The notes: generated by a model not told the origin, from the sequence alone. 64,000 bases of DNA from Streptomyces sp. NBC_00683 (GCF_036226745.1 NZ_CP109013.1:6262001-6326000); one strand, 5' to 3'; shown: positions 47,494 through 57,824, counted from the first letter of the stretch. Numbers and translations are program-made.

Positions 47494-49497
47494 GTGCCGT
47501 CCAAGGAACCGCCGCGCCGCCGTGTCCCCGGCCCCGCGCGCCCCCGTAACGCGGCAGGCGGAAGCGGCCGTCCCCGGCCCGCCGCCCGTCCCGGGGCCGG
47601 GCGCCCGCGCCCGCCGTCGCGGCGCCCGCGGGGAAGGGCTTCGCGCGGCGGCTCCCCGCAGTCCATCCGCCTCGGCAGCCCGCGCCCGCGGCTGCGCCTG
47701 ATCAGCCTGTGCCTGACGCTCGTCATGCTGGCGTTCGTCGTCCGGCTGCTCCAGGTACAGGCGGTCGACGCCGGCACGTACTCGGCCAAGGCGGAGAAGA
47801 ACCGCTATCTCGAGTACACGATCGCCGCCGAGCGCGGTGAGATCACCGACCGCAGCGGCATCGCGCTGGCAACCAGCGTCGACGCGCACGACATCACGGC
47901 CGATCCCAAGTTGTTCACCCCCGAGGACAGCAAGGCCCCGGACGCGCCGGAGCAGGCCGCGGCCCTGCTCGCCCCGATCCTCGGCAAGGACGCCGCGGAG
48001 CTGACGAAGAAGCTCTCGGCCCCCAAGAGCCGCTACACGGTGCTGGCCCGCCGCCAGACCCCGCAGGTCTGGAAGCAGATCAAGGACCTCAAGTCCGCGT
48101 TCGCCGAGAAGGCGGCGAAGGACAGGGCCGACGGCGGCACGGGAGCGAACGTGCTCGCCGGAGTCCTCCAGGAGCCCACCACCAAGCGGGTCTACCCGAA
48201 CGGCGATCTCGCCGCCGGGATACTGGGATTCGTCAACGCCGAGGGCAAGGGCGGCGGCGGCCTGGAGGCCCAGCTGAACGGACAGCTCGAGGGCGAGAAC
48301 GGCAAGATCCGGTACGCCCAGGCCGGTGGCCGCCCCGTACCGACCGCGGGGACCAAGGAGATTCCGGCCGTCGCGGGCACCGACATCGAGCTGACGATCG
48401 ACCGCGACATCCAGTGGGCCGCCCAGCGGGCGATCGCCGACCAGGTGAAGAAGTCCAAGGCGGACCGCGGGTATGTGATCGTCCAGAACACGAGGACCGG
48501 CGAGGTACTGGCCATGGCCAACGCCCCCGGCTACGACCCGAACGACCTCTCGCAGGTCAATTCGGCGGCCCTCGGCAACGCGGCGCTCCAGGACGTGTAC
48601 GAGCCCGGTTCCACCAGCAAGGTCATGTCCATGGCCGCGGTACTGGAGGAGGGCGCCGCGACACCCGGCACCCATGTCACCGTCCCCAACCGGCTGCACC
48701 GGGGGGACCGGCTGTTCAGGGACGACATCGACCACCCCACCTGGTACCTCACGCTCAACGGCGTACTCGCCAAGTCGAGCAACATCGGCACGATCCTGGC
48801 CACCGGACAGCTCGGCAGGACGCAGGCCGAGGCCAACAAGGTCCTCCACTCGTACCTGCGCAAATTCGGCATCGGCAGCACCACGGGGCTCGACTACCCG
48901 GGCGAGTCGCCCGGCATCCTCGCCAAGCCGCAGGACTGGTCCACCTCGCAGCAGTACACGATCCCGTTCGGCCAGGGCCTCTCGCTCAACGCCATGCAGG
49001 CCGCGTCGGTGTACCAGACCATCGCCAACGGCGGGGTCAGGATCGAGCCGACCCTCGTCCGCGGGACCAAGGGCGCGGACGGCCGCTACACCGCGGGGAC
49101 CGCGCCCGAACGGACCCGGGTGGTCAGCGAGAAGACGGCGAAGACCCTGGCGAACATGCTCGAGTCCGTGGTCGACGACCGTGAGGGCACCGGAACCAGG
49201 GCTCACATCCCGGGCTACCGGGTCGCGGGCAAGACCGGTACGGCCAACCGTGTGGATCCTGTGCGCGGCATCTACAAGGGCTACACGGCGTCCTTCGCGG
49301 GCTTCGCCCCCGCCGACGACCCGCAGGTCACCGTCTACTGCGCCATCCAGAACCCCACCAAGGGCAGCTACTTCGGCGGCCAGATCTGCGGTCCGATCTA
49401 CAAGAAGGTCATGGAGTTCGCGCTGAAGACCCTCCAGACCGCACCGTCCGGCAGCGATCCCGCCAGGCTGCCGGTGTCCTTCAAGCCCGGCGAGTGA
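47494..49497 (+). CDS. ftsI: Septal peptidoglycan transpeptidase FtsI (PBP3)
   Basis: A 667-residue class B penicillin-binding protein that cross-links septal peptidoglycan. A long Arg/Pro-rich cytoplasmic segment (about 70 residues) precedes one TM helix (LISLCLTLVMLAFVVRLL). The dimerisation domain starts at AERGEITDRSGIALA. The transpeptidase domain has nucleophile Ser373 in GSTSK, the SSN triad element at 428-430 and KTGTAN from Lys580. The GTG at 47494 lies 4 nt after the ftsL stop. The open frame upstream of it is a shadow of the ftsL tail. FtsI pairs with the FtsW glycosyltransferase encoded downstream. Confidence 0.96.
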   Translation: MPSKEPPRRRVPGPARPRNAAGGSGRPRPAARPGAGRPRPPSRRPRGRASRGGSPQSIRLGSPRPRLRLISLCLTLVMLAFVVRLLQVQAVDAGTYSAKAEKNRYLEYTIAAERGEITDRSGIALATSVDAHDITADPKLFTPEDSKAPDAPEQAAALLAPILGKDAAELTKKLSAPKSRYTVLARRQTPQVWKQIKDLKSAFAEKAAKDRADGGTGANVLAGVLQEPTTKRVYPNGDLAAGILGFVNAEGKGGGGLEAQLNGQLEGENGKIRYAQAGGRPVPTAGTKEIPAVAGTDIELTIDRDIQWAAQRAIADQVKKSKADRGYVIVQNTRTGEVLAMANAPGYDPNDLSQVNSAALGNAALQDVYEPGSTSKVMSMAAVLEEGAATPGTHVTVPNRLHRGDRLFRDDIDHPTWYLTLNGVLAKSSNIGTILATGQLGRTQAEANKVLHSYLRKFGIGSTTGLDYPGESPGILAKPQDWSTSQQYTIPFGQGLSLNAMQAASVYQTIANGGVRIEPTLVRGTKGADGRYTAGTAPERTRVVSEKTAKTLANMLESVVDDREGTGTRAHIPGYRVAGKTGTANRVDPVRGIYKGYTASFAGFAPADDPQVTVYCAIQNPTKGSYFGGQICGPIYKKVMEFALKTLQTAPSGSDPARLPVSFKPGE

Positions 49498-49512
49498 CTC
49501 GGAAATGCCTCA

Positions 49513-51222
49513 GTGACGACCATCACCCCGGATCCCCGGAACCGGAACGAGAAGTACCGCAAACCCGGGCCCTCGCTTCGCGAGAGGCCGGGTCCGCCCG
49601 GTACGCTCACCGCCGTGCCCCACGCCGATCAGTTCCAAACCACTCAGAAGGACGCGCCTGTGAACTACCCGGGAGCGCCCCGACCGGACCGGCTCCGGCC
49701 GACTTCCCTCGGAGAGCTGGCAGCCCGGCTCGGCGCCGGACCGCAGGAATCCGGTGAGGTCACCGGAATCACCCACGACTCGCGGGCCGTGCGCCCCGGG
49801 GACGTGTACGCGGCTCTGCCCGGCGCCCGCTTCCACGGCGCCGACTTCGCCGCCCAGGCCGCGGGCCTCGGCGCCGCCGCGATCCTCACCGACCCGGCAG
49901 GCGCCGAGCGCGCCGCCGCCACCGGCATCCCGGTCCTGGTCACCGAGGACCCGCGCGGCCGGATGGGCGACATCGCCGCCGAGATCTACGGCCGGCCCGG
50001 CGTCGGTCTCCTCCAGATCGGCATCACCGGAACGTCCGGCAAGACCACCACGGCCTACCTGGTCGAGGGGGGTCTGCGCGGCGCCGGACGCAGTACGGGC
50101 CTCATCGGCACGGTCGAGATGCGCATCGGCGACGAGCGCATCAAGTCCGAGCGCACCACCCCGGAAGCCACCGACCTCCAGGCGCTGTTCGCCGTCATGC
50201 GCGAACGCGGTGTCGAGGCGGTGGCCATGGAGGTCTCCAGCCACGCCCTGGTGCTCGGGCGGGTCGACGGCTGTGTCTTCGACGTGGCCGTGTTCAACAA
50301 CCTCAGCCCGGAGCACATGGAGTTCCACTCCGGGATGGAGGACTACTTCCAGGCCAAGGCGAGGCTGTTCACACCGCAGCGCAGCAAGCTCGGTGTGGTC
50401 AACTTCGACGACGAGTACGGCCGCAGGCTGGTCACGGAGGCGACCGTCCCCGTCGTCACCTTCTCCACCGAGGGCCACCCCGACGCGGACTGGCGTGCCA
50501 AGGACGTCGAAGTCGGCCCGCAGAGCAGCACCTTCACCGTGATCGGCCCCAAGGGCGAGCAGATCACCGCGAAGGCCCCGCTGCCCGGCCCGTTCAACGT
50601 CGCCAACACCCTCGCCGCGATCGTCACCTTGGCCGTCGCGGGCGTCGACCCGCAGATCGCCGCCGACGGTGTCGCGGCGGTCCCCGGTGTCCCCGGGCGG
50701 CTGGAACGCGTCGACGCCGGACAGCCCTACCTCGCGGTCGTCGACTACGCGCACAAGACCGACGCCGTCGAATCCGTCCTGCGCTCCCTGCAGAAGGTCA
50801 CCGAGGGCAGGGTGCACATCGTGCTCGGCTGCGGCGGCGACCGTGACACGACGAAACGCGGTCCGATGGGCGCGGCGGCGGCCCGGCTCGCCGACACCGC
50901 CGTGCTGACCTCGGACAACCCGCGCTCCGAGGACCCCCTCGCCATCCTCGCCGCGATGCTCTCGGGCGCCGCGGAGGTACCCGTCCACGAACGGGGCGAC
51001 GTCCTCGTCGACGCGGACCGCGCCGCCGCCATCGCCGCGGCGGTGGCACGCGCCGAACCCGGCGACACCGTACTGGTGGCCGGAAAGGGACACGAGCAGG
51101 GACAGGACATCCACGGAGTGGTACGCCCCTTCGACGACCGCCAGGTCCTGCGCGAGGCCATCGAGCGCTCCAGGGGACGCGCGGGCGCCGCACACACCCA
51201 CGAGAACAACAGTCAGGGATGA
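49513..51222 (+). CDS. murE: UDP-MurNAc-L-Ala-D-Glu--diaminopimelate ligase
   Basis: Up to 569 residues. This ATP-dependent ligase adds diaminopimelate to the peptidoglycan precursor. The P-loop is ITGTSGKTTTAYLVE, MEVSSHAL and FNNLSPEHMEFH form the central domain, and DNPRSEDP is the diaminopimelate-recognition motif rather than the lysine type. Start choice is uncertain: GTG at 49513 gives a long unstructured N-terminus, GTG at 49615 has TACGCT 7 nt upstream (a possible internal leaderless promoter), and GTG at 49661 follows AAGGA. The enzyme core begins only at TSLGELAARLG. Streptomyces use LL-diaminopimelate, so the ligand stereochemistry differs from that in E. coli. Confidence 0.94.
   Translation: MTTITPDPRNRNEKYRKPGPSLRERPGPPGTLTAVPHADQFQTTQKDAPVNYPGAPRPDRLRPTSLGELAARLGAGPQESGEVTGITHDSRAVRPGDVYAALPGARFHGADFAAQAAGLGAAAILTDPAGAERAAATGIPVLVTEDPRGRMGDIAAEIYGRPGVGLLQIGITGTSGKTTTAYLVEGGLRGAGRSTGLIGTVEMRIGDERIKSERTTPEATDLQALFAVMRERGVEAVAMEVSSHALVLGRVDGCVFDVAVFNNLSPEHMEFHSGMEDYFQAKARLFTPQRSKLGVVNFDDEYGRRLVTEATVPVVTFSTEGHPDADWRAKDVEVGPQSSTFTVIGPKGEQITAKAPLPGPFNVANTLAAIVTLAVAGVDPQIAADGVAAVPGVPGRLERVDAGQPYLAVVDYAHKTDAVESVLRSLQKVTEGRVHIVLGCGGDRDTTKRGPMGAAAARLADTAVLTSDNPRSEDPLAILAAMLSGAAEVPVHERGDVLVDADRAAAIAAAVARAEPGDTVLVAGKGHEQGQDIHGVVRPFDDRQVLREAIERSRGRAGAAHTHENNSQG
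49602..49607 (+). promoter_or_regulatory. -10 element (TACGCT) inside the murE N-terminal region
   Basis: TACGCT ends 7 nt before the in-frame GTG at 49615. A CTCGCTTCGCGAG hairpin lies about 20 nt upstream. This could be an internal promoter giving a shorter MurE. Confidence 0.3.
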
Positions 51223-51226
51223 CCAA

Positions 51227-52648
51227 GTGATCGCCCTTTCACTCGCCGAGATCGCCGAAATCGTCGGCGGGCAGCCGCACGACATACCGGACCGGACCCT
51301 CACCGTCACCGGCCCCGTCGTCATCGACTCCCGAGAGGTGGAGGACGGCTCCCTGTTCGCCGCGTTCGCCGGCGAGCGGGTCGACGGGCACGACTACGCG
51401 CAGCGCGCCGTGGAGGCGGGCGCGGTAGCCGTGCTCGCCGCCCGCCCCGTCGGTGTCCCTGCGATCGTCGTCGACGACGTCGTGTCGGCGCTCGGCACGC
51501 TCGCCCGCGCGGTCGTCGAGCGCCTCGGGACGACCGTCGTGGCGCTCACCGGCTCGGCCGGGAAGACGTCCACCAAGGACCTGATCGCCCAGCTCCTCGA
51601 GCACAAGGCACCCACCGTCTGGACCCTTGGCTCGTTCAACAACGAGATCGGACTGCCGCTCACCGCGCTGCGCTCCACCGCCGAGACCCGCCACCTCGTC
51701 CTGGAGATGGGCGCCCGCGGAATCGGCCACATCCGCTACCTCGCCGGCCTCACCCCGCCGAGGATCGGCCTGGTCCTCAACGTGGGAACCGCCCACCTCG
51801 GCGAGTTCGGCAGCCGGGAGGCGATCGCCCAGGCCAAGGGCGAGCTCGTGGAGGTCCTCCCCGAGGACGGCGTCGCCGTGCTCAACGCCGACGATCCGCT
51901 CGTGCGGGCCATGTCCGCCCGTACAAAAGCGCGGGTGATCCTCTTCGGAGAGGCCCCGGATGCGGACGTACGGGGAGAGAACGTCCGGCTCACGGACGAC
52001 GGCCGCCCCGCTTTCGCGCTCCACACACCCACCGGGTGCAGCGACGTGACCTTGCGCCTGTACGGTGAGCACCACGTGTCGAACGCGCTCGCCGCGGCCG
52101 CCGTCGCCCATGAGTTGGGCATGTCCGTGACTGAGATCGCCGAGGCGCTCTCCGGGGCGGGCACCCTCTCCCGCTGGCGCATGGAGGTCACCGAGCGTCC
52201 GGACGGTGTGACGGTCGTCAATGACGCCTACAACGCGAACCCCGAATCCATGAGAGCCGCACTGCGTGCGCTGGCTGCCATGGGCAGAGCCTCACGGGCA
52301 GGAGGGGGACGTACGTGGGCGGTGCTCGGTCAGATGGCCGAGCTCGGCGACGCGTCGCTCGCCGAGCACGACGCTGTCGGACGGCTCGCCGTCCGGCTCA
52401 ACGTCAGCAAGCTCGTCGCTGTCGGAGGAAGAGAAGCCTCCTGGCTGCAACTGGGCGCATATAACGAGGGTTCGTGGGGTGAGGAGTCGGTGCACGTGTC
52501 CGACGCACAGGCGGCCGTCGACCTGTTGCGCAGTGAACTGCGCCCGGGAGACGTCGTGCTGGTGAAGGCGTCCCGGTCGGTCGGCCTGGAGAAGGTCGCC
52601 CTGGCACTGCTGGAGAACGCGACCGAGGGCGAGGTCGCCGTCCGATGA
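51227..52648 (+). CDS. murF: UDP-MurNAc-tripeptide--D-Ala-D-Ala ligase
   Basis: A 473-residue ligase completing the MurNAc-pentapeptide. The N-terminal domain contains IDSREVEDGSLFAAFAGERVDGHDY, the P-loop is LTGSAGKTSTKDLIA, and FNNEIGLPLTALR, MGARGIGHIRYL and VNDAYNANPESMRAAL are further MurF signatures. The GTG at 51227 starts 4 nt after the murE stop, with AGGGATGA as probable ribosome site. Its own stop overlaps the mraY start (ATGA), continuing the coupled order typical of the cluster. Confidence 0.96.
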   Translation: MIALSLAEIAEIVGGQPHDIPDRTLTVTGPVVIDSREVEDGSLFAAFAGERVDGHDYAQRAVEAGAVAVLAARPVGVPAIVVDDVVSALGTLARAVVERLGTTVVALTGSAGKTSTKDLIAQLLEHKAPTVWTLGSFNNEIGLPLTALRSTAETRHLVLEMGARGIGHIRYLAGLTPPRIGLVLNVGTAHLGEFGSREAIAQAKGELVEVLPEDGVAVLNADDPLVRAMSARTKARVILFGEAPDADVRGENVRLTDDGRPAFALHTPTGCSDVTLRLYGEHHVSNALAAAAVAHELGMSVTEIAEALSGAGTLSRWRMEVTERPDGVTVVNDAYNANPESMRAALRALAAMGRASRAGGGRTWAVLGQMAELGDASLAEHDAVGRLAVRLNVSKLVAVGGREASWLQLGAYNEGSWGEESVHVSDAQAAVDLLRSELRPGDVVLVKASRSVGLEKVALALLENATEGEVAVR

Positions 52649-53715
52649 GGCAGATCCTCTTCGCAGGGGCCATAGGGCTCTTCCTGACCCTGGTCGGCAC
52701 TCCGCTGCTGATCAAACTCCTGGCCCGCAAGGGCTACGGGCAGTTCATCCGGGACGACGGCCCCAGGTCCCACGGCAGCAAGCAGGGCACGCCCACCATG
52801 GGTGGTATCGCCTTCATCCTGGCGACGATCATCGCGTACGTCCTGGCGAAGGTGATCACCGGCGAGGAGATGCGCTTCTCCGGCGTCCTCGTCCTGTTCC
52901 TGATGGCGGGGATGGGCCTCGTCGGCTTCCTCGACGACTACATCAAGATCGTCAAGCAGCGTTCGCTGGGTCTGCGGGCCAAGGCGAAGATGGCCGGCCA
53001 GCTGATCGTCGGCATCTCCTTCGCGGTGCTCTCCCTCCAGTTCGCGGACATCCGGGGCAACACCCCGGCATCCACCAAGCTCTCGTTCGTCGAGGACTTC
53101 GGCTGGTCCATCGGACCGGTGCTGTTCTGCGTCTGGGCCCTGTTCATGATTCTCGCCATGTCCAACGGCGTGAACCTGACGGACGGTCTGGACGGCCTGG
53201 CCACCGGCGCCTCGGTGATGGTCTTCGGCGCGTACACCTTCATCGGGCTGTGGCAGTTCCAGGAGTCCTGCGCCAACGCGAACACCCTGACCAACCCCGA
53301 AGCGTGCTTCGAGGTACGCGACCCACTCGACCTCGCGGTCGTCGCCTCGGCACTCATGGGCGCCTGCTTCGGCTTCCTGTGGTGGAACACCTCGCCCGCG
53401 AAGATCTTCATGGGCGACACCGGTTCGCTCGCCCTCGGCGGCGCGCTCGCGGGCCTCGCGATCTGCTCCCGCACCGAGTTCCTGCTCGCCATCCTCGGCG
53501 GCCTCTTCGTGATGATCACGATGTCCGTGGTCATCCAGGTCGGCTCGTTCAAGATGACCGGCAAGCGGGTCTTCCGGATGGCACCGCTCCAGCACCACTT
53601 CGAACTCAAGGGGTGGTCCGAAGTCCTTGTCGTCGTCCGCTTCTGGATCATCCAGGGCATGTGCGTGATCGTCGGACTCGGCCTCTTCTACGCAGGATGG
53701 GCAGCCAAGAAGTGA
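52645..53715 (+). CDS. mraY: Phospho-MurNAc-pentapeptide translocase
   Basis: A 356-residue polytopic enzyme with about ten TM helices that transfers phospho-MurNAc-pentapeptide to undecaprenyl phosphate, making lipid I. Catalytic Asp pairs are in GFLDDYIKI and NLTDGLDGLA, with the third Asp in MGDTGSLALGG, and the substrate-binding RMAPLQHHFELKGW carries the histidines. The N-terminal loop SHGSKQGTPTMGGIAF is also conserved. ATG at 52645 overlaps the murF stop by 4 bp. Confidence 0.97.
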   Translation: MRQILFAGAIGLFLTLVGTPLLIKLLARKGYGQFIRDDGPRSHGSKQGTPTMGGIAFILATIIAYVLAKVITGEEMRFSGVLVLFLMAGMGLVGFLDDYIKIVKQRSLGLRAKAKMAGQLIVGISFAVLSLQFADIRGNTPASTKLSFVEDFGWSIGPVLFCVWALFMILAMSNGVNLTDGLDGLATGASVMVFGAYTFIGLWQFQESCANANTLTNPEACFEVRDPLDLAVVASALMGACFGFLWWNTSPAKIFMGDTGSLALGGALAGLAICSRTEFLLAILGGLFVMITMSVVIQVGSFKMTGKRVFRMAPLQHHFELKGWSEVLVVVRFWIIQGMCVIVGLGLFYAGWAAKK

Positions 53716-55130
53716 GCAACGCGGACTGGCAGGGCAAGCACGTCACCGTCGCGGGACTCGGCGTCAGCGGAATCCCCGCCGCCCGCGCCCTGCACGAGCG
53801 CGGGGCGCTGGTCACCGTCGTCAACGACGGCGACGACGAGCGCTCCCGCGCCCAGGCCGCGGAGCTGGAGGCGCTCGGCATCACCGTGCGCCTCGGCGAC
53901 GGGGCGACCCTGCCCGAGTCCACCGAGCTCATCGTCACGGCCCCCGGCTGGAAGCCCGACAAGCCGCTCTTCCTGGCAGCCGCCGAGGCGGACGTCCCCG
54001 TATGGGGCGACGTCGAACTCGCCTGGCGGCTGCGGGGGCCCGATGCCGCACCCTGGCTCGCGGTCACCGGAACCAACGGCAAGACCACGACCGTGCGGAT
54101 GCTCGCCTCGATCCTCCAGGCGGCCGGGCTGCGCACCGCCGCGGTCGGCAACATCGGCGTCTCGCTCCTGGACGCGGTCCTCGGCGAGGAGACGTACGAC
54201 GTGCTCGCCGTCGAACTCTCCAGCTACCAGCTGCACTGGTCGCCCTCGCTGCGCGCCCACTCCGCGGCCGTGCTCAACCTGGCCCCGGACCACCTCGACT
54301 GGCACGGCTCCATGTCCGGCTACGCCGCCGACAAGGGCCGGATCTACGAGGGCAACCGCGTCGCCTGTGTCTACAACGCACAGGACGGTGCGACCGAGGA
54401 CCTGGTGCGCGAGGCCGACGTGGAGGAGGGCTGCCGGGCGATCGGCTTCACCCTCGGTACGCCGGGTCCCTCGCAGCTCGGCGTCGTGGACGGCATCCTC
54501 GTCGACCGGGCCTTCGTGGCCAACCGCCAGAAGCAGGCGCAGGAGCTCGCCGAGGTCTCCGACGTCAACCCGCCGGCCCCGCACAACATCGCCAACGCCC
54601 TGGCCGCCGCCGCGCTCGCCCGTGCCTTCGGCGTGGAGCCCGCCGCCGTACGCGACGGGCTGCGGGCCTTCCGTCCCGACGCCCACCGCATCGAGCACAT
54701 CGCGGATGTCGACGAGGTCGCCTACATCGACGACTCCAAGGCGACCAACACCCATGCCGCGGAAGCCTCCCTCGCCGCCTACGACCCGATCGTCTGGATC
54801 GCCGGCGGCCTCGCCAAGGGCGCCACTTTCGACGAGCTCGTGACCGGCGCGGCCAAGCGCCTGAGGGGCGTCGTACTGATGGGCGCCGACCGGGCGCTGA
54901 TCCGCGAAGCCCTGGCGCGACACGCCCCCGAGGTACCGGTCGTCGACCTCGACCGGACCGACACTGGGGCGATGTCCGAAGCGGTCCGGGAAGCGGCACG
55001 GCTCGCCCGGCCGGGCGACACCGTACTGCTGGCACCGGCCTGCGCCTCGATGGACATGTTCGTCAACTACAACAAGCGGGGCGAGGCGTTCGCGGACGCG
55101 GTCCGCCAACTCGTCGCCGAGAGCGCCTGA
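53697..55130 (+). CDS. murD: UDP-MurNAc-L-Ala--D-Glu ligase
   Basis: A 477-residue ligase adding D-glutamate to UDP-MurNAc-L-Ala. VAGLGVSGIPAARALHERGA forms the N-terminal Rossmann-like domain, VTGTNGKTTTVRML is the P-loop, VELSSYQL and NLAPDHLDWHGS are in the central domain, and YIDDSKATNTHAAEASL and LAPACASMDMF in the C-terminal domain. Two starts are possible: ATG at 53697 (MGSQEVSNADW, which resembles annotated Streptomyces MurD and overlaps mraY by 19 bp) and GTG at 53712, which overlaps the mraY stop by 4 bp. I favour the first but not strongly. Confidence 0.95.
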   Translation: MGSQEVSNADWQGKHVTVAGLGVSGIPAARALHERGALVTVVNDGDDERSRAQAAELEALGITVRLGDGATLPESTELIVTAPGWKPDKPLFLAAAEADVPVWGDVELAWRLRGPDAAPWLAVTGTNGKTTTVRMLASILQAAGLRTAAVGNIGVSLLDAVLGEETYDVLAVELSSYQLHWSPSLRAHSAAVLNLAPDHLDWHGSMSGYAADKGRIYEGNRVACVYNAQDGATEDLVREADVEEGCRAIGFTLGTPGPSQLGVVDGILVDRAFVANRQKQAQELAEVSDVNPPAPHNIANALAAAALARAFGVEPAAVRDGLRAFRPDAHRIEHIADVDEVAYIDDSKATNTHAAEASLAAYDPIVWIAGGLAKGATFDELVTGAAKRLRGVVLMGADRALIREALARHAPEVPVVDLDRTDTGAMSEAVREAARLARPGDTVLLAPACASMDMFVNYNKRGEAFADAVRQLVAESA

Positions 55131-55244
55131 CAGGCCCGGCCTCCGCGTCGTACCGTCCCGGAGTCCCGGGGCACGAGCGGCACCGCCGCGGGCCCCGGCG
55201 CCCCGGTACAGCCCCGGGCACGAGCAGTGGAGGGGACAGCGACA

Positions 55245-56723
55245 ATGCCGGCCGACGAGAGCCCAGCCCCGCGCCGAGCGGACCGCTCACGGGTGACCGC
55301 CGCGATCAGCAGGGCGTTCAGCCCGCCCCTGCTCGCCCAGCCGGCCGGTGGGAGCCCCGGGCTGCCCTCGGGACTCGCGCCGCCCCCCGGACTCGCGCTG
55401 CGCAGCCGGCCGGCCGTCGGCTCCCGGCGGCCCCCCGTCCCCCGCAGCGGCGGCACCGGCCCCGGCACAGGGTCCCGGCCGCCCCGTTTCGCCGCCGTGC
55501 GTCGGATGTACGAGCAGGCGCGGCGGGCCTGGGACCGCCCCCTGACCGCGTACTACCTGATCCTCGGCTCCAGCCTGCTGATCACGGTTCTCGGGCTCGT
55601 CATGGTCTACTCCGCCTCCATGATCAAGGCGCTGGAGCTCGCCAAACCCGGCACGTACTTCTTCCGCAAGCAGTTCCTTGCCGCCGTCATCGGGGCCGGC
55701 CTGCTGCTGATGGCCTCCAGGATGCCCGTCAAACTGCACCGGGCCCTGGCCTACCCGCTCCTCATGGGCTCCGTCTTCCTGATGGTGCTGGTGCAGGTTC
55801 CGGGGATAGGGATGTCGGTCAACGGCAACCAGAACTGGCTCTACCTGGGCGGTCCCTTCCAGCTCCAGCCGAGCGAGTTCGGCAAACTCGCCCTCGTTCT
55901 GTGGGGCGCCGACCTGATCGCCCGCAAACAGGACAAACGGCTCCTGACGCAGTGGAAGCACATGCTGGTGCCGCTCGTCCCCGTCGCCTTCATGCTGCTC
56001 GGGCTCATCATGCTCGGCGGCGACATGGGAACTGCGATCATTCTCACCGCGATCCTGTTCGGCCTGCTCTGGCTGGCAGGTGCGCCGACCCGGCTCTTCG
56101 CCGGGGTGCTCGCCTTCGCCGGCCTCATCGGCTTCGTCCTGATCAAGACCAGCCCCAACCGGATGTCACGGCTCGGCTGCATCGGTGCCTCCGAGCCTGG
56201 CCCCGGCGACTCCTGCTGGCAGGCGGTGCACGGAATCTATGCCCTGGCCTCCGGCGGATGGTTCGGTTCCGGGCTGGGTGCGAGTGTGGAAAAATGGGGT
56301 CAACTCCCCGAACCGCACACGGACTTCATCTTCGCCATCACCGGGGAGGAACTGGGTCTGGCGGGGACGCTGTCGGTGCTCGCCCTGTTCGCGGCTCTAG
56401 GCTATGCGGGTATCCGCGTGGCCGGACGCACGGAGGACCCCTTCGTGAGGTACGCAGCGGGAGGCGTGACCACCTGGATCACGGCGCAGGCCGTGATCAA
56501 CATCGGTGCGGTGCTCGGCCTGTTGCCGATCGCCGGTGTCCCGCTGCCGCTGTTCTCCTACGGAGGTTCGGCCCTGCTGCCGACCATGTTCGCTGTCGGG
56601 CTGCTGATCGCGTTCGCGCGAGAGGAACCCGCCGCGAAAGCGGCCCTGGCCATGCGGAGGCCCGGGGTGAGATGGAAGACGATGAGACGGCGCGTCACGA
56701 AGCGTCCGTCCGGAGAGCGGTGA
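55245..56723 (+). CDS. ftsW: Septal peptidoglycan glycosyltransferase FtsW (SEDS)
   Basis: A 492-residue SEDS-family polymerase. A Pro/Arg/Ala-rich cytoplasmic extension of about 95 residues precedes some ten TM helices. Conserved features are VMVYSAS, NGNQNWLYLG, LQPSEFGKLALVLWGA, GGDMGTAIIL, YALASGGWFGSGLGAS and TDFIFAITGEELGLAG (with the probable catalytic Asp nearby), plus GVPLPLFSYGGS near the end. ATG at 55245 is chosen because GGAGGGG (55229-55235) is 9 nt upstream; a GTG at 55227 would place that site inside the ORF. A 114-bp gap before it, the longest between rsmH and murG, could hold a promoter. Confidence 0.95.
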   Translation: MPADESPAPRRADRSRVTAAISRAFSPPLLAQPAGGSPGLPSGLAPPPGLALRSRPAVGSRRPPVPRSGGTGPGTGSRPPRFAAVRRMYEQARRAWDRPLTAYYLILGSSLLITVLGLVMVYSASMIKALELAKPGTYFFRKQFLAAVIGAGLLLMASRMPVKLHRALAYPLLMGSVFLMVLVQVPGIGMSVNGNQNWLYLGGPFQLQPSEFGKLALVLWGADLIARKQDKRLLTQWKHMLVPLVPVAFMLLGLIMLGGDMGTAIILTAILFGLLWLAGAPTRLFAGVLAFAGLIGFVLIKTSPNRMSRLGCIGASEPGPGDSCWQAVHGIYALASGGWFGSGLGASVEKWGQLPEPHTDFIFAITGEELGLAGTLSVLALFAALGYAGIRVAGRTEDPFVRYAAGGVTTWITAQAVINIGAVLGLLPIAGVPLPLFSYGGSALLPTMFAVGLLIAFAREEPAAKAALAMRRPGVRWKTMRRRVTKRPSGER

Positions 56724-56729
56724 ATTTCG

Positions 56730-57824
56730 GTGCATGTCGTACTCGCCGGTGGGGGGACCGCCGGCCACATCGAGCCCGCGCTTGCCCTCGCAGACGCCCT
56801 GCGCAGGCAGGACCCGGCCGTGGGAATCACTGCCCTCGGCACGGAACGCGGACTTGAGACCAGGCTCGTACCCGAGCGGGGGTACGAGCTGGCACTGATC
56901 CCTGCCGTGCCGCTGCCGCGCAAGCCCACACCTGAGCTGATCACCGTCCCGGGGCGGCTGCGCGGCACCATCAAGGCAGCCGAGCAGATCCTGGAACGCA
57001 CGAAGGCCGACTGCGTGGTCGGCTTCGGCGGCTATGTCGCCCTGCCCGGCTACCTCGCCGCCAAGCGGGCAGGCGTCCCGATCGTCGTCCACGAGGCCAA
57101 TGCCCGGCCGGGCCTGGCCAACAAGATCGGTTCGCGCTACGCGCACGGGGTCGCCGTCTCCACCCCCGACAGCAAGCTGCGCGGTGCCCGCTACATCGGC
57201 ATCCCGCTGCGGCGCACCATCGCCACCCTCGACCGGGCCCGGGTCCGCCCGGAGGCGCGTGCGGCCTTCGGTCTCGACCCCAACCTGCCGACGCTGCTGG
57301 TCTCCGGCGGCTCGCAGGGCGCGCGCCACCTCAACGAGGTGGTCCAGCGGGTCGCGCCGCTGCTCCAGCGGTCCGGAATCCAGATCCTGCATGTGGTCGG
57401 CCCGAAGAACGAATTGCCGCGCATCGACAACATGCCCGGGATGCCGCCCTACATCCCGGTACCGTACGTGGACCGGATGGACCTCGCGTACGCCGCGGCC
57501 GACATGATGCTCTGCCGCGCGGGCGCGATGACCGTCGCCGAACTCTCCGCCGTCGGGCTGCCCGCCGCCTACGTCCCGCTGCCGATCGGCAACGGCGAAC
57601 AGCGGCTCAACGCCCAGCCGGTGGTCAACGCGGGCGGCGGCCTCCTGGTGGACGACGCGCTGCTCACCCCCGAGTGGGTGCAGGGCAACGTCCTTCCGGT
57701 GCTGTCGGATCCGCACCGGTTGTACGAGATGTCCCGTGCCGCCGCGGAGTTCGGGCGAAGGGACGCCGACGACCTGCTCGTCGGCATGGTGTACGAGGCG
57801 ATTGCCGCACGCCGCCAGGCGTGA
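56730..57824 (+). CDS. murG: Lipid II-forming GlcNAc transferase MurG
   Basis: A 364-residue GT28 enzyme adding GlcNAc to lipid I on the cytoplasmic membrane face. The first glycine loop is [22 protein letters not shown], the second [47 protein letters not shown] and [24 protein letters not shown] bind the donor. The GTG at 56730 follows the ftsW stop by 6 bp. In most bacteria murC lies after murG; here ftsQ follows directly and no murC is present, as in other Streptomyces, where it is encoded elsewhere. Confidence 0.96.
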   Translation: MHVVLAGGGTAGHIEPALALADALRRQDPAVGITALGTERGLETRLVPERGYELALIPAVPLPRKPTPELITVPGRLRGTIKAAEQILERTKADCVVGFGGYVALPGYLAAKRAGVPIVVHEANARPGLANKIGSRYAHGVAVSTPDSKLRGARYIGIPLRRTIATLDRARVRPEARAAFGLDPNLPTLLVSGGSQGARHLNEVVQRVAPLLQRSGIQILHVVGPKNELPRIDNMPGMPPYIPVPYVDRMDLAYAAADMMLCRAGAMTVAELSAVGLPAAYVPLPIGNGEQRLNAQPVVNAGGGLLVDDALLTPEWVQGNVLPVLSDPHRLYEMSRAAAEFGRRDADDLLVGMVYEAIAARRQA